Positions 1-5,208 of a stretch of DNA of 5,208 nucleotides are shown one piece after another. Position numbers and translations under genes: made by a program. Below the pieces are notes generated by a model that saw only the letters and a program-made list of their open reading frames with translations, made no database searches and was not told where the DNA came from. Each line of letters opens with the position of its first letter. Position 1 is the first letter of the stretch. The DNA lies in the NCBI GenBank assembly GCA_903858195.1, contig CAIOHW010000364.1, positions 1-5,208 on the forward strand, given 5' to 3'. Source of the stretch: Oligoflexia bacterium. Its GTDB lineage: Bacteria > Bdellovibrionota > UBA1018.

Positions 1-1
1 G

Positions 2-736
2 GAGATGCGCAAGCTTCGCAGGCAGATGCAAATCATCTTCCAGGATCCGTTTGCCTCGCTCAACCCACGCATGACGGTTGAGGAAATCCTCTCTGAGCCG
101 ATCGAGATCCACGGTCTTGCTCCGGATCGTGCGGGCAGGCTGGAAAAGATCCATCGCCTGCTGGATCTTTGCGGTCTCAGGCGTGAGTCACTGCAAAGGT
201 ATCCACATGAGTTTTCTGGAGGCCAGCGTCAGCGAATCTGTATTGCCCGTGCGCTTGCCGTGGAACCCGAGTTCATCGTCTGTGATGAGCCGGTGTCGGC
301 CCTGGATGTATCGATTCAGGCCCAGATCATCAACTTGATGCAGGATTTGCAGCGAGAGCTGGGGCTAACCTACCTCTTCATTGCCCATGATCTGAAGGTC
401 GTTGAGCACATCTCCAATCGGGTAGCAGTGATGTATCTCGGAAAGATCGTGGAACTCGCGCCGTCGGATCAGATCTACGCAAATCCCAAGCATCCCTACA
501 CACAGGCGCTCCTCTCGGCGATCCCGGTCCCTGATCCGACGCGAAGCCGCAGTCGTCTCATCCTCAAGGGTGATGTGCCTTCGCCGCTCGAGCCTCCGGC
601 GGGGTGTCATTTCCATCCGCGCTGTCCCAAGGCCCAGCCCGAATGCCAGAAAGTCGTGCCGTCTCTGGGGGTTAGGCCGGGGGGTGTCGATTCGCACACA
701 GTTGCCTGTCACTTTCCGATAGAGTCAAACCCCTGA
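2..736 (+). CDS. oppF: Oligopeptide/dipeptide ABC transporter ATP-binding protein, OppF/DppF type (5' partial)
   Basis: This is the cytoplasmic ATPase subunit of a peptide-family importer; it would pair with a second ATPase and two permeases encoded outside the window. The reading frame is open to the left edge, so the ATG at 5 is almost certainly internal and the Walker A domain is missing. Numbering from that ATG, the Q-loop IIFQDP is at 10-15, the ABC signature SGGQRQR at 71-77, Walker B IVCDEP at 91-96, the D-loop SALD at 98-101 and the switch histidine in IAHDL at residue 128. The C-terminal oligopeptide-transporter extension follows (HPYTQALLSAIP near 163-174). It ends in cysteines 201, 207, 214 and 235, spaced C-x5-C-x6-C-x20-C, a pattern that binds an iron-sulfur cluster in some Opp-type ATPases. 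Family assignment is firm. The substrate (oligopeptide, dipeptide or another peptide-like solute) cannot be told from this subunit, so the symbol denotes type only. No terminator is visible after the stop. Confidence 0.95.
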   Translation, partial: EMRKLRRQMQIIFQDPFASLNPRMTVEEILSEPIEIHGLAPDRAGRLEKIHRLLDLCGLRRESLQRYPHEFSGGQRQRICIARALAVEPEFIVCDEPVSALDVSIQAQIINLMQDLQRELGLTYLFIAHDLKVVEHISNRVAVMYLGKIVELAPSDQIYANPKHPYTQALLSAIPVPDPTRSRSRLILKGDVPSPLEPPAGCHFHPRCPKAQPECQKVVPSLGVRPGGVDSHTVACHFPIESNP

Positions 737-790
737 TATTACAAGGCAAATAGCGACTTTACTCCTGTAAGCGGGAAGCCGATACGTCTC

Positions 791-811
791 AGGAAGGGGT
801 GTGCCCTTTCT
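791..811 (+). promoter_or_regulatory. RNA hairpin abutting the ribosome binding site of the 820-1626 gene
   Basis: The arms AGGAAGGG (791-798) and CCCTTTCT (804-811) pair over 8 bp, with one G-T wobble (793/809) and a 5-base loop. The next base begins the Shine-Dalgarno GGAGG at 812-816. There is no T-run after the stem, so it is not a typical intrinsic terminator. It could limit ribosome access, stabilise a processed 5' end, or be incidental. The structure is seen in the sequence; any role is inferred. Confidence 0.4.
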
Positions 812-816
812 GGAGG
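812..816 (+). promoter_or_regulatory. Ribosome binding site choosing the ATG at 820
   Basis: GGAGG ends 3 nt before the ATG at 820, a tight spacing. It favours this start over the in-frame GTG at 799, which falls within the hairpin just upstream. A later in-frame ATG at 865 has only a distant GGGAGG (846-851, 13 nt away) and is a weaker alternative. Confidence 0.5.
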
Positions 817-819
817 AGT

Positions 820-1626
820 ATGCTGTTTTCGCGCAAAAAAGTGCCGGGAGGCGAAGCGGGGTCGATGCGGATTTGTCCGATCGATACCGTGCGCGCTTTT
901 TACCCGATGCCTGCGCCGACCTACCTCCTGTTGCGCGGCAACGACAAGTTCATTTCGGTCAAGGCACCGCTCGATTTCTTCACCCCGGATGAACTCGAGC
1001 GCTTCAAGCCGTTTGGCGCATTCTTTTTTCCTGAGTTCGTGGAACGCGTGATCCCGTTCCGAAGGGGCACCGCGGCCTTGCGCACTCTCTTGGCGTCGAC
1101 GAGCAGCGTCGATGAGGGCCCAGCCCCCTATGAAGTTTCGGATGCATTCGTCCGCCTCGCTGCAGAGGCTTGGAGTGAGGGCGGGCTCGTGGAGCCGTTC
1201 TTTGTCTCGATGTTCGTCCATGAGCTCTTTGAGCCCATTCCTGGCCAATGGATGGTCGAGACCTACGTTCGAAGCGTAGATGCCTACGAGCAGGGCATCC
1301 TTCGATCCGCATGGGCCACGTGGAACGCCATGCACCTGGGGTACCTGAACCTCGGATGGCTCCAGTCTTTCAGGAACAACGTTTTCAAGGTTGCCTCGCA
1401 GATCACCCGCGACCGTGCCGAGATCATGAAGATGCTCCCGGAGCCCTGGATGCGCGAGATGGCAACTTTTCAGGTGCCGCTCAATGCTATCCGGTTGGAC
1501 CGCATGCGCGCGAAGGGCGAACATTCCAAACTTTTCTCGCGCGGTGAGCGCCTGCGAACCGAGCTGATCAAGGACACCGGACAAATCGTCTCTATTTTTG
1601 GGCCGGGAGGTTTCAGGAATGGCTGA
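820..1626 (+). CDS. Uncharacterised cytoplasmic protein, first gene of a three-gene operon
   Basis: I do not recognise this 268-residue protein. It has no signal peptide and no clear transmembrane segment. The start is basic (FSRKK). Residues 17-80 look like a small mixed alpha/beta domain: PIDTVRAFYPMPAPTYLLLRG, then FISVKAP, then a helix TPDELERF and a strand FGAFFFPE. This resembles in style the small domain that precedes output domains in some cyclic-di-GMP-linked proteins (a 'lifestyle regulator' N-terminus), but that is inference only, and no HD, GGDEF, EAL or PilZ motif is present. Residues 105-250 are mostly helical, with an aromatic-rich stretch (WATWNAMHLGYLNLGW, about 165-180) and a basic C-terminus. 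The stop overlaps the next start by 8 nt (ATGGCTGA), so the two products are probably made together and may interact. The coding frame is supported by the RBS and by dense operon packing. Confidence 0.75.
   Translation: MLFSRKKVPGGEAGSMRICPIDTVRAFYPMPAPTYLLLRGNDKFISVKAPLDFFTPDELERFKPFGAFFFPEFVERVIPFRRGTAALRTLLASTSSVDEGPAPYEVSDAFVRLAAEAWSEGGLVEPFFVSMFVHELFEPIPGQWMVETYVRSVDAYEQGILRSAWATWNAMHLGYLNLGWLQSFRNNVFKVASQITRDRAEIMKMLPEPWMREMATFQVPLNAIRLDRMRAKGEHSKLFSRGERLRTELIKDTGQIVSIFGPGGFRNG
1605..1610 (+). promoter_or_regulatory. Ribosome binding site inside the end of the upstream gene, choosing the ATG at 1619
   Basis: GGGAGG lies 8 nt before ATG 1619, close to ideal. It rules in the ATG that overlaps the upstream stop and argues against the in-frame TTG at 1598, which has no comparable site. 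Confidence 0.7.
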
Positions 1627-3448
1627 TCACATCAGTCCATTTCGACAGCCGATGTGCTTCGGCCTGGCCGGCGTGATGCGCGCTGAGGTGCGCGTCTTTC
1701 ACGAGGTGCTTTTCGATATCCGTGCGGTCGGCCGTGTATCGGATCTTTTTGCAGCAAGACTCAAACGCGCCGTGCCCGATGACTTGGAGTTCAGGGCGTC
1801 GATTCTCTTTGGTGTCCTGGATTCTTACCGCGTTCTTGCTCCGAGCGGCCCCATCCGCGTGGAGTGCGGCGTGGACGGAGAGAAGCTCGGCATCTCGGTT
1901 GTGTTTCCGGTTAACCCGGATCGGGCTCCAAAATTCGACGGCATGGTCGAAAGGGTTTCGGCTCCCCGGAGTGCCGATCGCTTTGAGCAGATGCTGCAGT
2001 TTCTGCAGACCCTCGGGGATCATGTGCTCTACAAATACCAGCCCTCCACCGGCATGGCAGAGGTCTGCGTGCTTGCCGTCAAATCGAGGGGTGCTCTTTC
2101 GGCAGTACCGAGGAGCAAGGGTAAGTTTGAGCTCATTGTTCTGCCAAGCGAGTCTTTTGATTCGCCACCGGTTGCAGAGTCGGTGGCGCTGGGTGATCTC
2201 GACTACTCCAAACTGCTCGGGTTCGATGCCAAGAATGCTGATGGCAGCGATGCTCCACCGACGGGAGAAGTGCTCAGGCATTTGGCCGCCGACGCTGCAA
2301 GCGCATACGAAGCCGTTCGACTCAAAAAGTATGGACTGGTCAGCGATAACGAGGCGATCCGGGTGTCCGGTGGCGCCGACGATGATGATTCGGATGGCAA
2401 CACCCGCGTCAAGGGCGTGACCAGCCAACTAAAAACCGACAACCGTGCCCTCACGATCGAGGGTGACGCAAGTGATGCTGGGGCAGGTTCGGATTCGAGT
2501 ACCGTTGTTGCCGGCGGAGACGATGCCGAGGAGGGTGCAGGCGGTACCAAGAGGTTCTCCGGGGGCGCAGATTCAGATACGGACTCGGATTCGGAAGTGG
2601 CTTCGGATGAGGTCGTTGACGAGGCTCCCCCAAAGAAAAAGGGAATCTTCAAGCGCCTGTTTTCGGCTTTCTCTGACGAAGAGGACGAATCGACCCTGGT
2701 GCTGTCGGATTCAAAGAAGGAGGGAGCTTCGGACTCCGATGGCGAACCTCAGACGGCCACGGCTCGTGAGTTTGGGAAGAAAATCAGGGAACTTGAGAAG
2801 GAGACCGAAGACGGCTCATTTTCAAAGTTCGTGGATCGCGTCGACCAGGACCGCGCCAAAATGAAGGAACAACTGAAGAACAAGAAGGCCGAAAAATGGG
2901 TGGACGGCCTGGCTGCCGACCTCGTTTCCGAACGCGCGAGGCTGGCTGAAATGACCAAGAACCTCGCACAGAGCGCAAGACAGAAGGAGCTTGAGTTCAA
3001 AAATCGCGAAAACACCATGATGCAGGCCATGCGCGAAAAAGAAGAAGCTCTTCGCGTCAAAACCATGCAGCTCATGCGCTCGAAAGACCAGGTCGCCAAG
3101 CTCCAGATGTCGGTCGAACGTGCCAAGAAAGCGGGCTCCGGAAACGAGGAGAGCGCATCGAGGATCAAGCTTGGCCAGACGCAGCGGCTATTGCAGTCGA
3201 TCCGGTCTGAGAATGAGCAGATGACACAGAAAATGCAGGAGATGCGCCTGAAAGTGGAGCAGCTCAATGAGCAGCGCAAGCTCACGGTACCCAATACGAC
3301 CCATGTGGAGCTCCAGAGGAAATTTGACAGACTCAAGCGTCAGTTTGACGAAATGAAACGGAAAGCCATCAAGGATGCGCTGGAGCAGGGGCAAGGGCAG
3401 GATGATGACAGCTCCGACCCCAAGGGCGGCGGATCCAAGGCGGCTTGA
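1619..3448 (+). CDS. Large acidic-repeat and coiled-coil protein, function unknown
   Basis: This 609-residue protein has no signal peptide or membrane helix and is probably cytoplasmic. It has four parts. Residues 1-240 form a globular domain; its central part (about 55-155) has a helix, paired strands (IRVECGVDGEKLGISVVF) and a later helix and strands, an order that recalls a degenerate GHKL-type ATPase fold without its N-box or glycine boxes (weak inference). Residues 247-330 hold five diverged ~16-residue repeats rich in Ser, Asp and Gly. Residues 338-351 form a basic amphipathic patch (PKKKGIFKRLFSAF) between acidic runs (DEVVDE before it, SDEEDE after it). Residues about 383-590 are Lys/Glu/Gln/Arg/Leu-rich with heptad-like spacing, a long coiled coil. 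The tail is polar (DDDSSDPKGGG). The shape suggests an oligomeric scaffold, filament or polar-organising protein. It overlaps the upstream gene by 8 nt and is followed 16 nt later by a small exported protein. No family was recognised. Confidence 0.85.
   Translation: MADHISPFRQPMCFGLAGVMRAEVRVFHEVLFDIRAVGRVSDLFAARLKRAVPDDLEFRASILFGVLDSYRVLAPSGPIRVECGVDGEKLGISVVFPVNPDRAPKFDGMVERVSAPRSADRFEQMLQFLQTLGDHVLYKYQPSTGMAEVCVLAVKSRGALSAVPRSKGKFELIVLPSESFDSPPVAESVALGDLDYSKLLGFDAKNADGSDAPPTGEVLRHLAADAASAYEAVRLKKYGLVSDNEAIRVSGGADDDDSDGNTRVKGVTSQLKTDNRALTIEGDASDAGAGSDSSTVVAGGDDAEEGAGGTKRFSGGADSDTDSDSEVASDEVVDEAPPKKKGIFKRLFSAFSDEEDESTLVLSDSKKEGASDSDGEPQTATAREFGKKIRELEKETEDGSFSKFVDRVDQDRAKMKEQLKNKKAEKWVDGLAADLVSERARLAEMTKNLAQSARQKELEFKNRENTMMQAMREKEEALRVKTMQLMRSKDQVAKLQMSVERAKKAGSGNEESASRIKLGQTQRLLQSIRSENEQMTQKMQEMRLKVEQLNEQRKLTVPNTTHVELQRKFDRLKRQFDEMKRKAIKDALEQGQGQDDDSSDPKGGGSKAA
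2357..2608 (+). repeat. Five diverged ~16-residue tandem repeats within the coiled-coil protein
   Basis: In the protein starting at 1619, a short hydrophobic-x-hydrophobic-x-Gly core recurs: IRVSG (247-251), TRVKG (262-266), LTIEG (278-282), TVVAG (295-299) and KRFSG (311-315). The glycines are spaced 15, 16, 17 and 16 residues apart. Each core is followed by a polar spacer, mostly Asp/Ser/Gly/Glu-rich but KTDNRA-type in the second unit. The last spacer is almost pure Ser/Asp (DSDTDSDS). At DNA level the spacers reuse TCGGAT-like words, but the units are too diverged to be a recent duplication. Confidence 0.65.
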
Positions 3449-3454
3449 GGCGGC

Positions 3455-3460
3455 AGGAGG
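3455..3460 (+). promoter_or_regulatory. Ribosome binding site choosing the ATG at 3465
   Basis: AGGAGG sits 4 nt before ATG 3465 in the 16-nt gap after the preceding stop. It selects a start that gives an intact signal peptide. The frame is open further upstream (ATG 3375), but that extension would lie inside the preceding gene and bury the signal peptide. Confidence 0.75.
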
Positions 3461-3464
3461 AATC

Positions 3465-3740
3465 ATGAAGTCGAGAGTCTGGGTTTTGATGGTTGGGATG
3501 GCTCTAGTGGGCGCAATGGGCGCCCAGGCCGAAGAGGGCGGGACCTTCGAGGAGCGGAGGGCAAAGCTCCTTAAGCATTTGGATGAGCGGATTGCAGCCC
3601 TTGGGTCTGCCAAGTCCTGCATACAATCGGCAAAAGATGAGGCGGGCCTCAGGGCCTGCCACGACAAGATGCGCGAGGAGCGCCAGGAGCGTCTCGATGA
3701 GTGGCGCGAGCGCCGCCGCGAGAGGCGAGAAAAACGGTAA
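3465..3740 (+). CDS. Small exported, highly charged helical protein
   Basis: This 91-residue protein begins with a clear Sec signal peptide: MKSR, a hydrophobic core (VWVLMVGMALVGAMG), and a likely signal peptidase I site AQA|EE after residue 22. The mature part, about 69 residues, should be almost wholly helical. It contains Cys52 and Cys65 (C-x12-C), which could form a disulfide across a helical hairpin in the periplasm. The C-terminus from about residue 70 is nearly all Arg and Glu (RERRRERREKR), like a charged single helix. The layout is reminiscent of small periplasmic helical proteins, but there is no Spy/CpxP LTxxQ motif, so no function is assigned. It is the last gene of the operon, 16 nt after the coiled-coil protein, and is probably co-transcribed with it. 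It may be the envelope-side partner of the two cytoplasmic products, which is inference. No convincing terminator follows. Confidence 0.8.
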   Translation: MKSRVWVLMVGMALVGAMGAQAEEGGTFEERRAKLLKHLDERIAALGSAKSCIQSAKDEAGLRACHDKMREERQERLDEWRERRRERREKR

Positions 3741-3751
3741 GAAAAGGCCAA

Positions 3752-3780
3752 GTGAGCGGCCGGGCCACCTATGCTATAAC
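3752..3780 (+). promoter_or_regulatory. Probable sigma70-type promoter for tRNA-Leu
   Basis: TATAAC at 3775-3780 matches the -10 consensus at five of six bases. A weak -35 candidate, GTGAGC (3752-3757), lies exactly 17 bp upstream. Transcription would start near 3786-3788, only a few bases before the tRNA. The GC-rich stretch after the -10 (GAGGGC) is typical of stable-RNA promoters under stringent control in proteobacteria. The -10 is convincing; the -35 is not. Confidence 0.5.
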
Positions 3781-3790
3781 GAGGGCAGAC

Positions 3791-3875
3791 GCTCTCGTGG
3801 TGGAATTGGTAGACACGCTGGTCTTAGGAACCAGTGCCGTAAGGCGTAACAGTTCGAGTCTGTTCGAGAGCACCA
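3791..3875 (+). tRNA. tRNA-Leu (anticodon UAG)
   Basis: A complete class II tRNA of 85 nt including an encoded CCA. The acceptor stem GCTCTCG (3791-3797) pairs fully with CGAGAGC (3865-3871), followed by discriminator A3872 and CCA 3873-3875. The anticodon stem CTGGT/ACCAG (3818-3822, 3830-3834) encloses the loop CTTAGGA, with anticodon TAG at 3825-3827, reading CUA and probably other CUN codons. The long variable arm GCC-GTAA-GGC (3836-3845) is as expected for leucine. The T arm AACAG-TTCGAGT-CTGTT spans 3848-3864. The A73 discriminator and long variable arm agree with leucine identity. It stands alone, with no second tRNA beside it, and is convergent with the minus-strand lipoprotein gene 36 nt away. 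Confidence 0.98.
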
Positions 3876-3894
3876 TTTAACGCGGCGCTTAAGT

Positions 3895-3913
3895 AAAAGG
3901 TGGCGGACACCCT
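3895..3913 (-). terminator. Weak candidate intrinsic terminator of the minus-strand unit
   Basis: On the minus strand AGGGTG (3913-3908) and CACCTT (3902-3897) can pair around a 5-base loop, with one G-T wobble. A run of four T (3898-3895) ends the structure, two of them within the stem. The stem overlaps the lipoprotein stop codon. It is correctly placed to end that transcript and is the only candidate between the tRNA and the lipoprotein gene. It is short and its T-tract is poor. Confidence 0.3.
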
Positions 3914-4502
3914 AGAAGGTCCCCTTACACGACAAGTCTTCAAGCTCGGTCTTGATCTGCGTTTCGTCGGTGATTGGGTCCAGCGTGGCGATGATCTGGT
4001 CGAACTCAAGCGACAGCGTGAGGCCGTCCCCTTCGGCTTCAAATACTCCTTCAAACTTGATGTTGATGCGGTCGTTGGTCTGCCGCAGTGAGCCGTTATT
4101 ATACTGTACGCTCTGGCCTGACGCGCAGGAGCTGTCGAGCTCAAACTCGATGCGCCGGTAGGTGCCAGCCGGAACCGCGACCGAGCCCAAGGTGCTGCCG
4201 GAGGGCGAGAGCGTGACTTCGCCCAGGTCAAAGTTGAAGTTCTCGCTGTCGGCCTGATCGCCATCGCTCTCGCCGTCAAAGTCAGTCTTAAAGCGCAGGC
4301 GCTTGAAGCAGAGCGTGAGGTCGCTCACGGCTGCGTAGGCAGGGGTGATGAGACTGAACCACGAAGACGCCATGGCCCCGTAGGGTGCAGCTTTCAGGGT
4401 CACCACGGGGTTACCGGTGGTCGTGCCGCCGCAGGAAGACTGGGTGATTGCAGTTGCGAGGGCGATCGCCATTGAGAGAGACAGGCTGATAAATGACTTC
4501 AT
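3912..4502 (-). CDS. Secreted probable lipoprotein, possibly DUF4382-like
   Basis: This 196-residue protein has an N-terminal export signal (MKSF, then a hydrophobic core to about residue 19) ending at SSC with Cys24 followed by GG. This reads as a lipoprotein signal, although position -3 is Gln instead of the usual Leu. Just after it comes TTTGNP (27-32), a TGNP motif I associate with lipoproteins of predatory and myxobacterial-type proteobacteria. The mature domain has alternating strands: LTLCFKRLRF (62-71), an Asp/Glu-rich loop (74-87), FNFDLGEVTL, then LGSVAVPAGTYRRIEFEL (105-122) and INIKFEGVFE. The 'PAGTY..I.' strand resembles DUF4382-type envelope domains, but I hold that loosely. Cys65, Cys126 and Cys192 may include a disulfide. 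A second signal-like stretch, LITPAYAA, is at 51-58. Its start overlaps the upstream stop (ATGA), and GAAGGA on the minus strand (4515-4510) gives a well-spaced RBS. It is likely expressed with, and perhaps controlled by, the upstream gene. Confidence 0.85.
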   Translation of the reverse strand: MKSFISLSLSMAIALATAITQSSCGGTTTGNPVVTLKAAPYGAMASSWFSLITPAYAAVSDLTLCFKRLRFKTDFDGESDGDQADSENFNFDLGEVTLSPSGSTLGSVAVPAGTYRRIEFELDSSCASGQSVQYNNGSLRQTNDRINIKFEGVFEAEGDGLTLSLEFDQIIATLDPITDETQIKTELEDLSCKGTF

Positions 4503-5208
4503 GAGGTTTTCCTTCGGCCGGGGGCCTTGCGGGTCATTGGAAACAGGATGAGCTCGGCATGGTAAACGGCTTGGCCCGGGGACTTTTGGTCGGGCTTCTG
4601 TCCCAGTTCTCGAATCCTGCGGATGGCATCCTCGAGGATCGAGCGGGCTTCTTCGAACTGGCGTTCGCCAAGCGCCACAGTGTGGCCCAGGATCATTCGC
4701 TCGGCTGAGGGGGTATCGACGATCGATCGAGCGGCAAGATCAAGCACTTCGTGATGAAACTGGGTGAGGGCCACTTTGTAGACGCCTCCCACGCACTCGA
4801 GCGCGCGATCAGGGATCGAAAAGCGCCCGTCAGCCGCCTTGGACAAAAAACCGTTTGCGAGAAGGAAATCGAGGGTCGCCTGGATCTCGCTTGCCGAAAC
4901 CGTCTCGCGAAGCCGGGGCTGGATCCACTCGGGCGTGGGCTCAAAGTCGGGAAGTAGGGCCATCTCGCGGATGGCGACATAGTACCAGTGCGTGAGGTAG
5001 CGGTAGGTCTCAAGCTCTCGAGGGTTCGAGCGCTGGTAGGCGCCAAAGCGCTTCATCTTTTCGAGCGCTTCGAGCCGGGTCTGCTGGGAGTCGGTCGTGC
5101 CGAGCGCGACGAGTGCTTCGAGGTAGGAGCGTTCGTTTTTAGAGAGTCCGAGATGGGGGCCGAGCTTGGTGAGTGACTTGTGGGAGAGCACCCGTTTGCC
5201 GGCAAGGA
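4499..5208 (-). CDS. TIGR02147/DUF4423 family protein, putative transcriptional regulator (5' partial)
   Basis: The frame runs off the right edge. A GTG at 5191 could be a start, but the codons before it read LAGKR and continue into VLSHKSL, matching the end of the helix-turn-helix region usual in this family (a 'GKR-LS' turn). So the true start and most of the DNA-binding domain lie outside the window. Numbering from the GTG, the family core is seen at YLTHWYYVAIREM (65-77), TPEWI, a winged-helix-like TLDFLLANGFL then DGRFSIP (106-127), FHHEVLDLA (145-153), an ER-x4-T motif near 164-171, and the closing VYHAELILFP (209-218). Full family members are roughly 270 residues, so some 30-40 residues are missing. 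The family was, as I recall, defined from Fibrobacter and Bdellovibrio paralogues, and its regulatory role is presumed, not proven. It overlaps the downstream lipoprotein start by 4 nt, which implies translational coupling. Confidence 0.9.
   Translation of the reverse strand, partial: LAGKRVLSHKSLTKLGPHLGLSKNERSYLEALVALGTTDSQQTRLEALEKMKRFGAYQRSNPRELETYRYLTHWYYVAIREMALLPDFEPTPEWIQPRLRETVSASEIQATLDFLLANGFLSKAADGRFSIPDRALECVGGVYKVALTQFHHEVLDLAARSIVDTPSAERMILGHTVALGERQFEEARSILEDAIRRIRELGQKPDQKSPGQAVYHAELILFPMTRKAPGRRKTS

Noticed and set aside
758..771. TTTAC-TCCT-GTAAG hairpin as terminator of the transporter gene
   Set aside because: Stem of five pairs including a wobble, AT-rich, with no following T-tract; not enough to call a terminator.
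739..1584. Long minus-strand open frame (281 codons) opposite the 820-1626 gene
   Set aside because: It lies wholly antisense to a better supported gene with a ribosome binding site and operon context; its residue composition is shadow-like and no family motif is seen.
1613..2428. Minus-strand open frame of 271 codons opposite the globular domain
   Set aside because: Antisense shadow; the plus-strand frame has the ribosome binding site, coherent domain structure and operon spacing.
2749..3336. Long minus-strand open frame (195 codons) opposite the coiled-coil region
   Set aside because: It is rich in Ser, Phe, Cys and Leu, the expected mirror of Lys/Glu/Gln/Arg-rich codons on the plus strand; no start context or motif supports it.
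3746..3761. GGCC...GGCC inverted repeat after the exported-protein gene, as a terminator
   Set aside because: Only a 4-bp stem with an 8-base loop and no T-run after it; it overlaps the tRNA promoter region instead.
3791..3875. tRNA-Leu as an integration site for a mobile element
   Set aside because: No repeat of the tRNA 3' end, no integrase and no foreign-looking cargo are seen within the window.
3824..4279. Minus-strand open frame overlapping the tRNA and lipoprotein gene
   Set aside because: Runs out of frame through the lipoprotein gene and into the tRNA; composition is Arg/Ser/Pro-rich as expected for a frame-shifted shadow.

Overview
The window looks like chromosomal DNA of a moderately GC-rich Gram-negative bacterium. 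The best taxonomic hint is the rightmost gene, which matches the TIGR02147/DUF4423 family. I recall that family as expanded mainly in Bdellovibrio-like bacteria and Fibrobacter. With a TGNP-type lipoprotein downstream and signal peptides of proteobacterial style, this suggests a member of the Bdellovibrionota or a related 'deltaproteobacterial' group. This is inference; there is no rRNA or other marker to settle it.

Layout. (1) Positions 2-736, plus strand: the C-terminal three quarters of an OppF/DppF-type peptide-transporter ATPase, cut by the left edge. (2) Positions 737-819: a short gap with an 8-bp hairpin lying directly against the ribosome binding site of the next gene. (3) Positions 820-3740, plus strand: a tight three-gene set. 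It holds an unrecognised 268-residue cytoplasmic protein, a 609-residue protein (globular N-terminus, acidic repeat-rich middle, basic patch, long coiled coil) and a 91-residue exported charged helical protein. Its spacings (8-nt overlap, then 16 nt) indicate one operon. (4) Positions 3791-3875, plus strand: a complete tRNA-Leu(UAG) with encoded CCA and its own likely sigma70-type promoter. (5) Positions 3912-5208, minus strand: a two-gene unit whose reading frames overlap by 4 nt (ATGA). A TIGR02147-type putative regulator, cut by the right edge, is followed by a secreted probable lipoprotein.

Functional picture. The transporter and tRNA are ordinary. The two accessory units are the interesting parts. 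The three-gene operon has no obvious known function; its middle protein looks like a scaffold or filament-type component with a previously unremarked ~16-residue repeat. The minus-strand pair couples a putative regulator with an envelope lipoprotein. No mobile elements, CRISPR arrays, rRNA genes or intact defence genes are visible. No gene-free stretch exceeds 100 bases.
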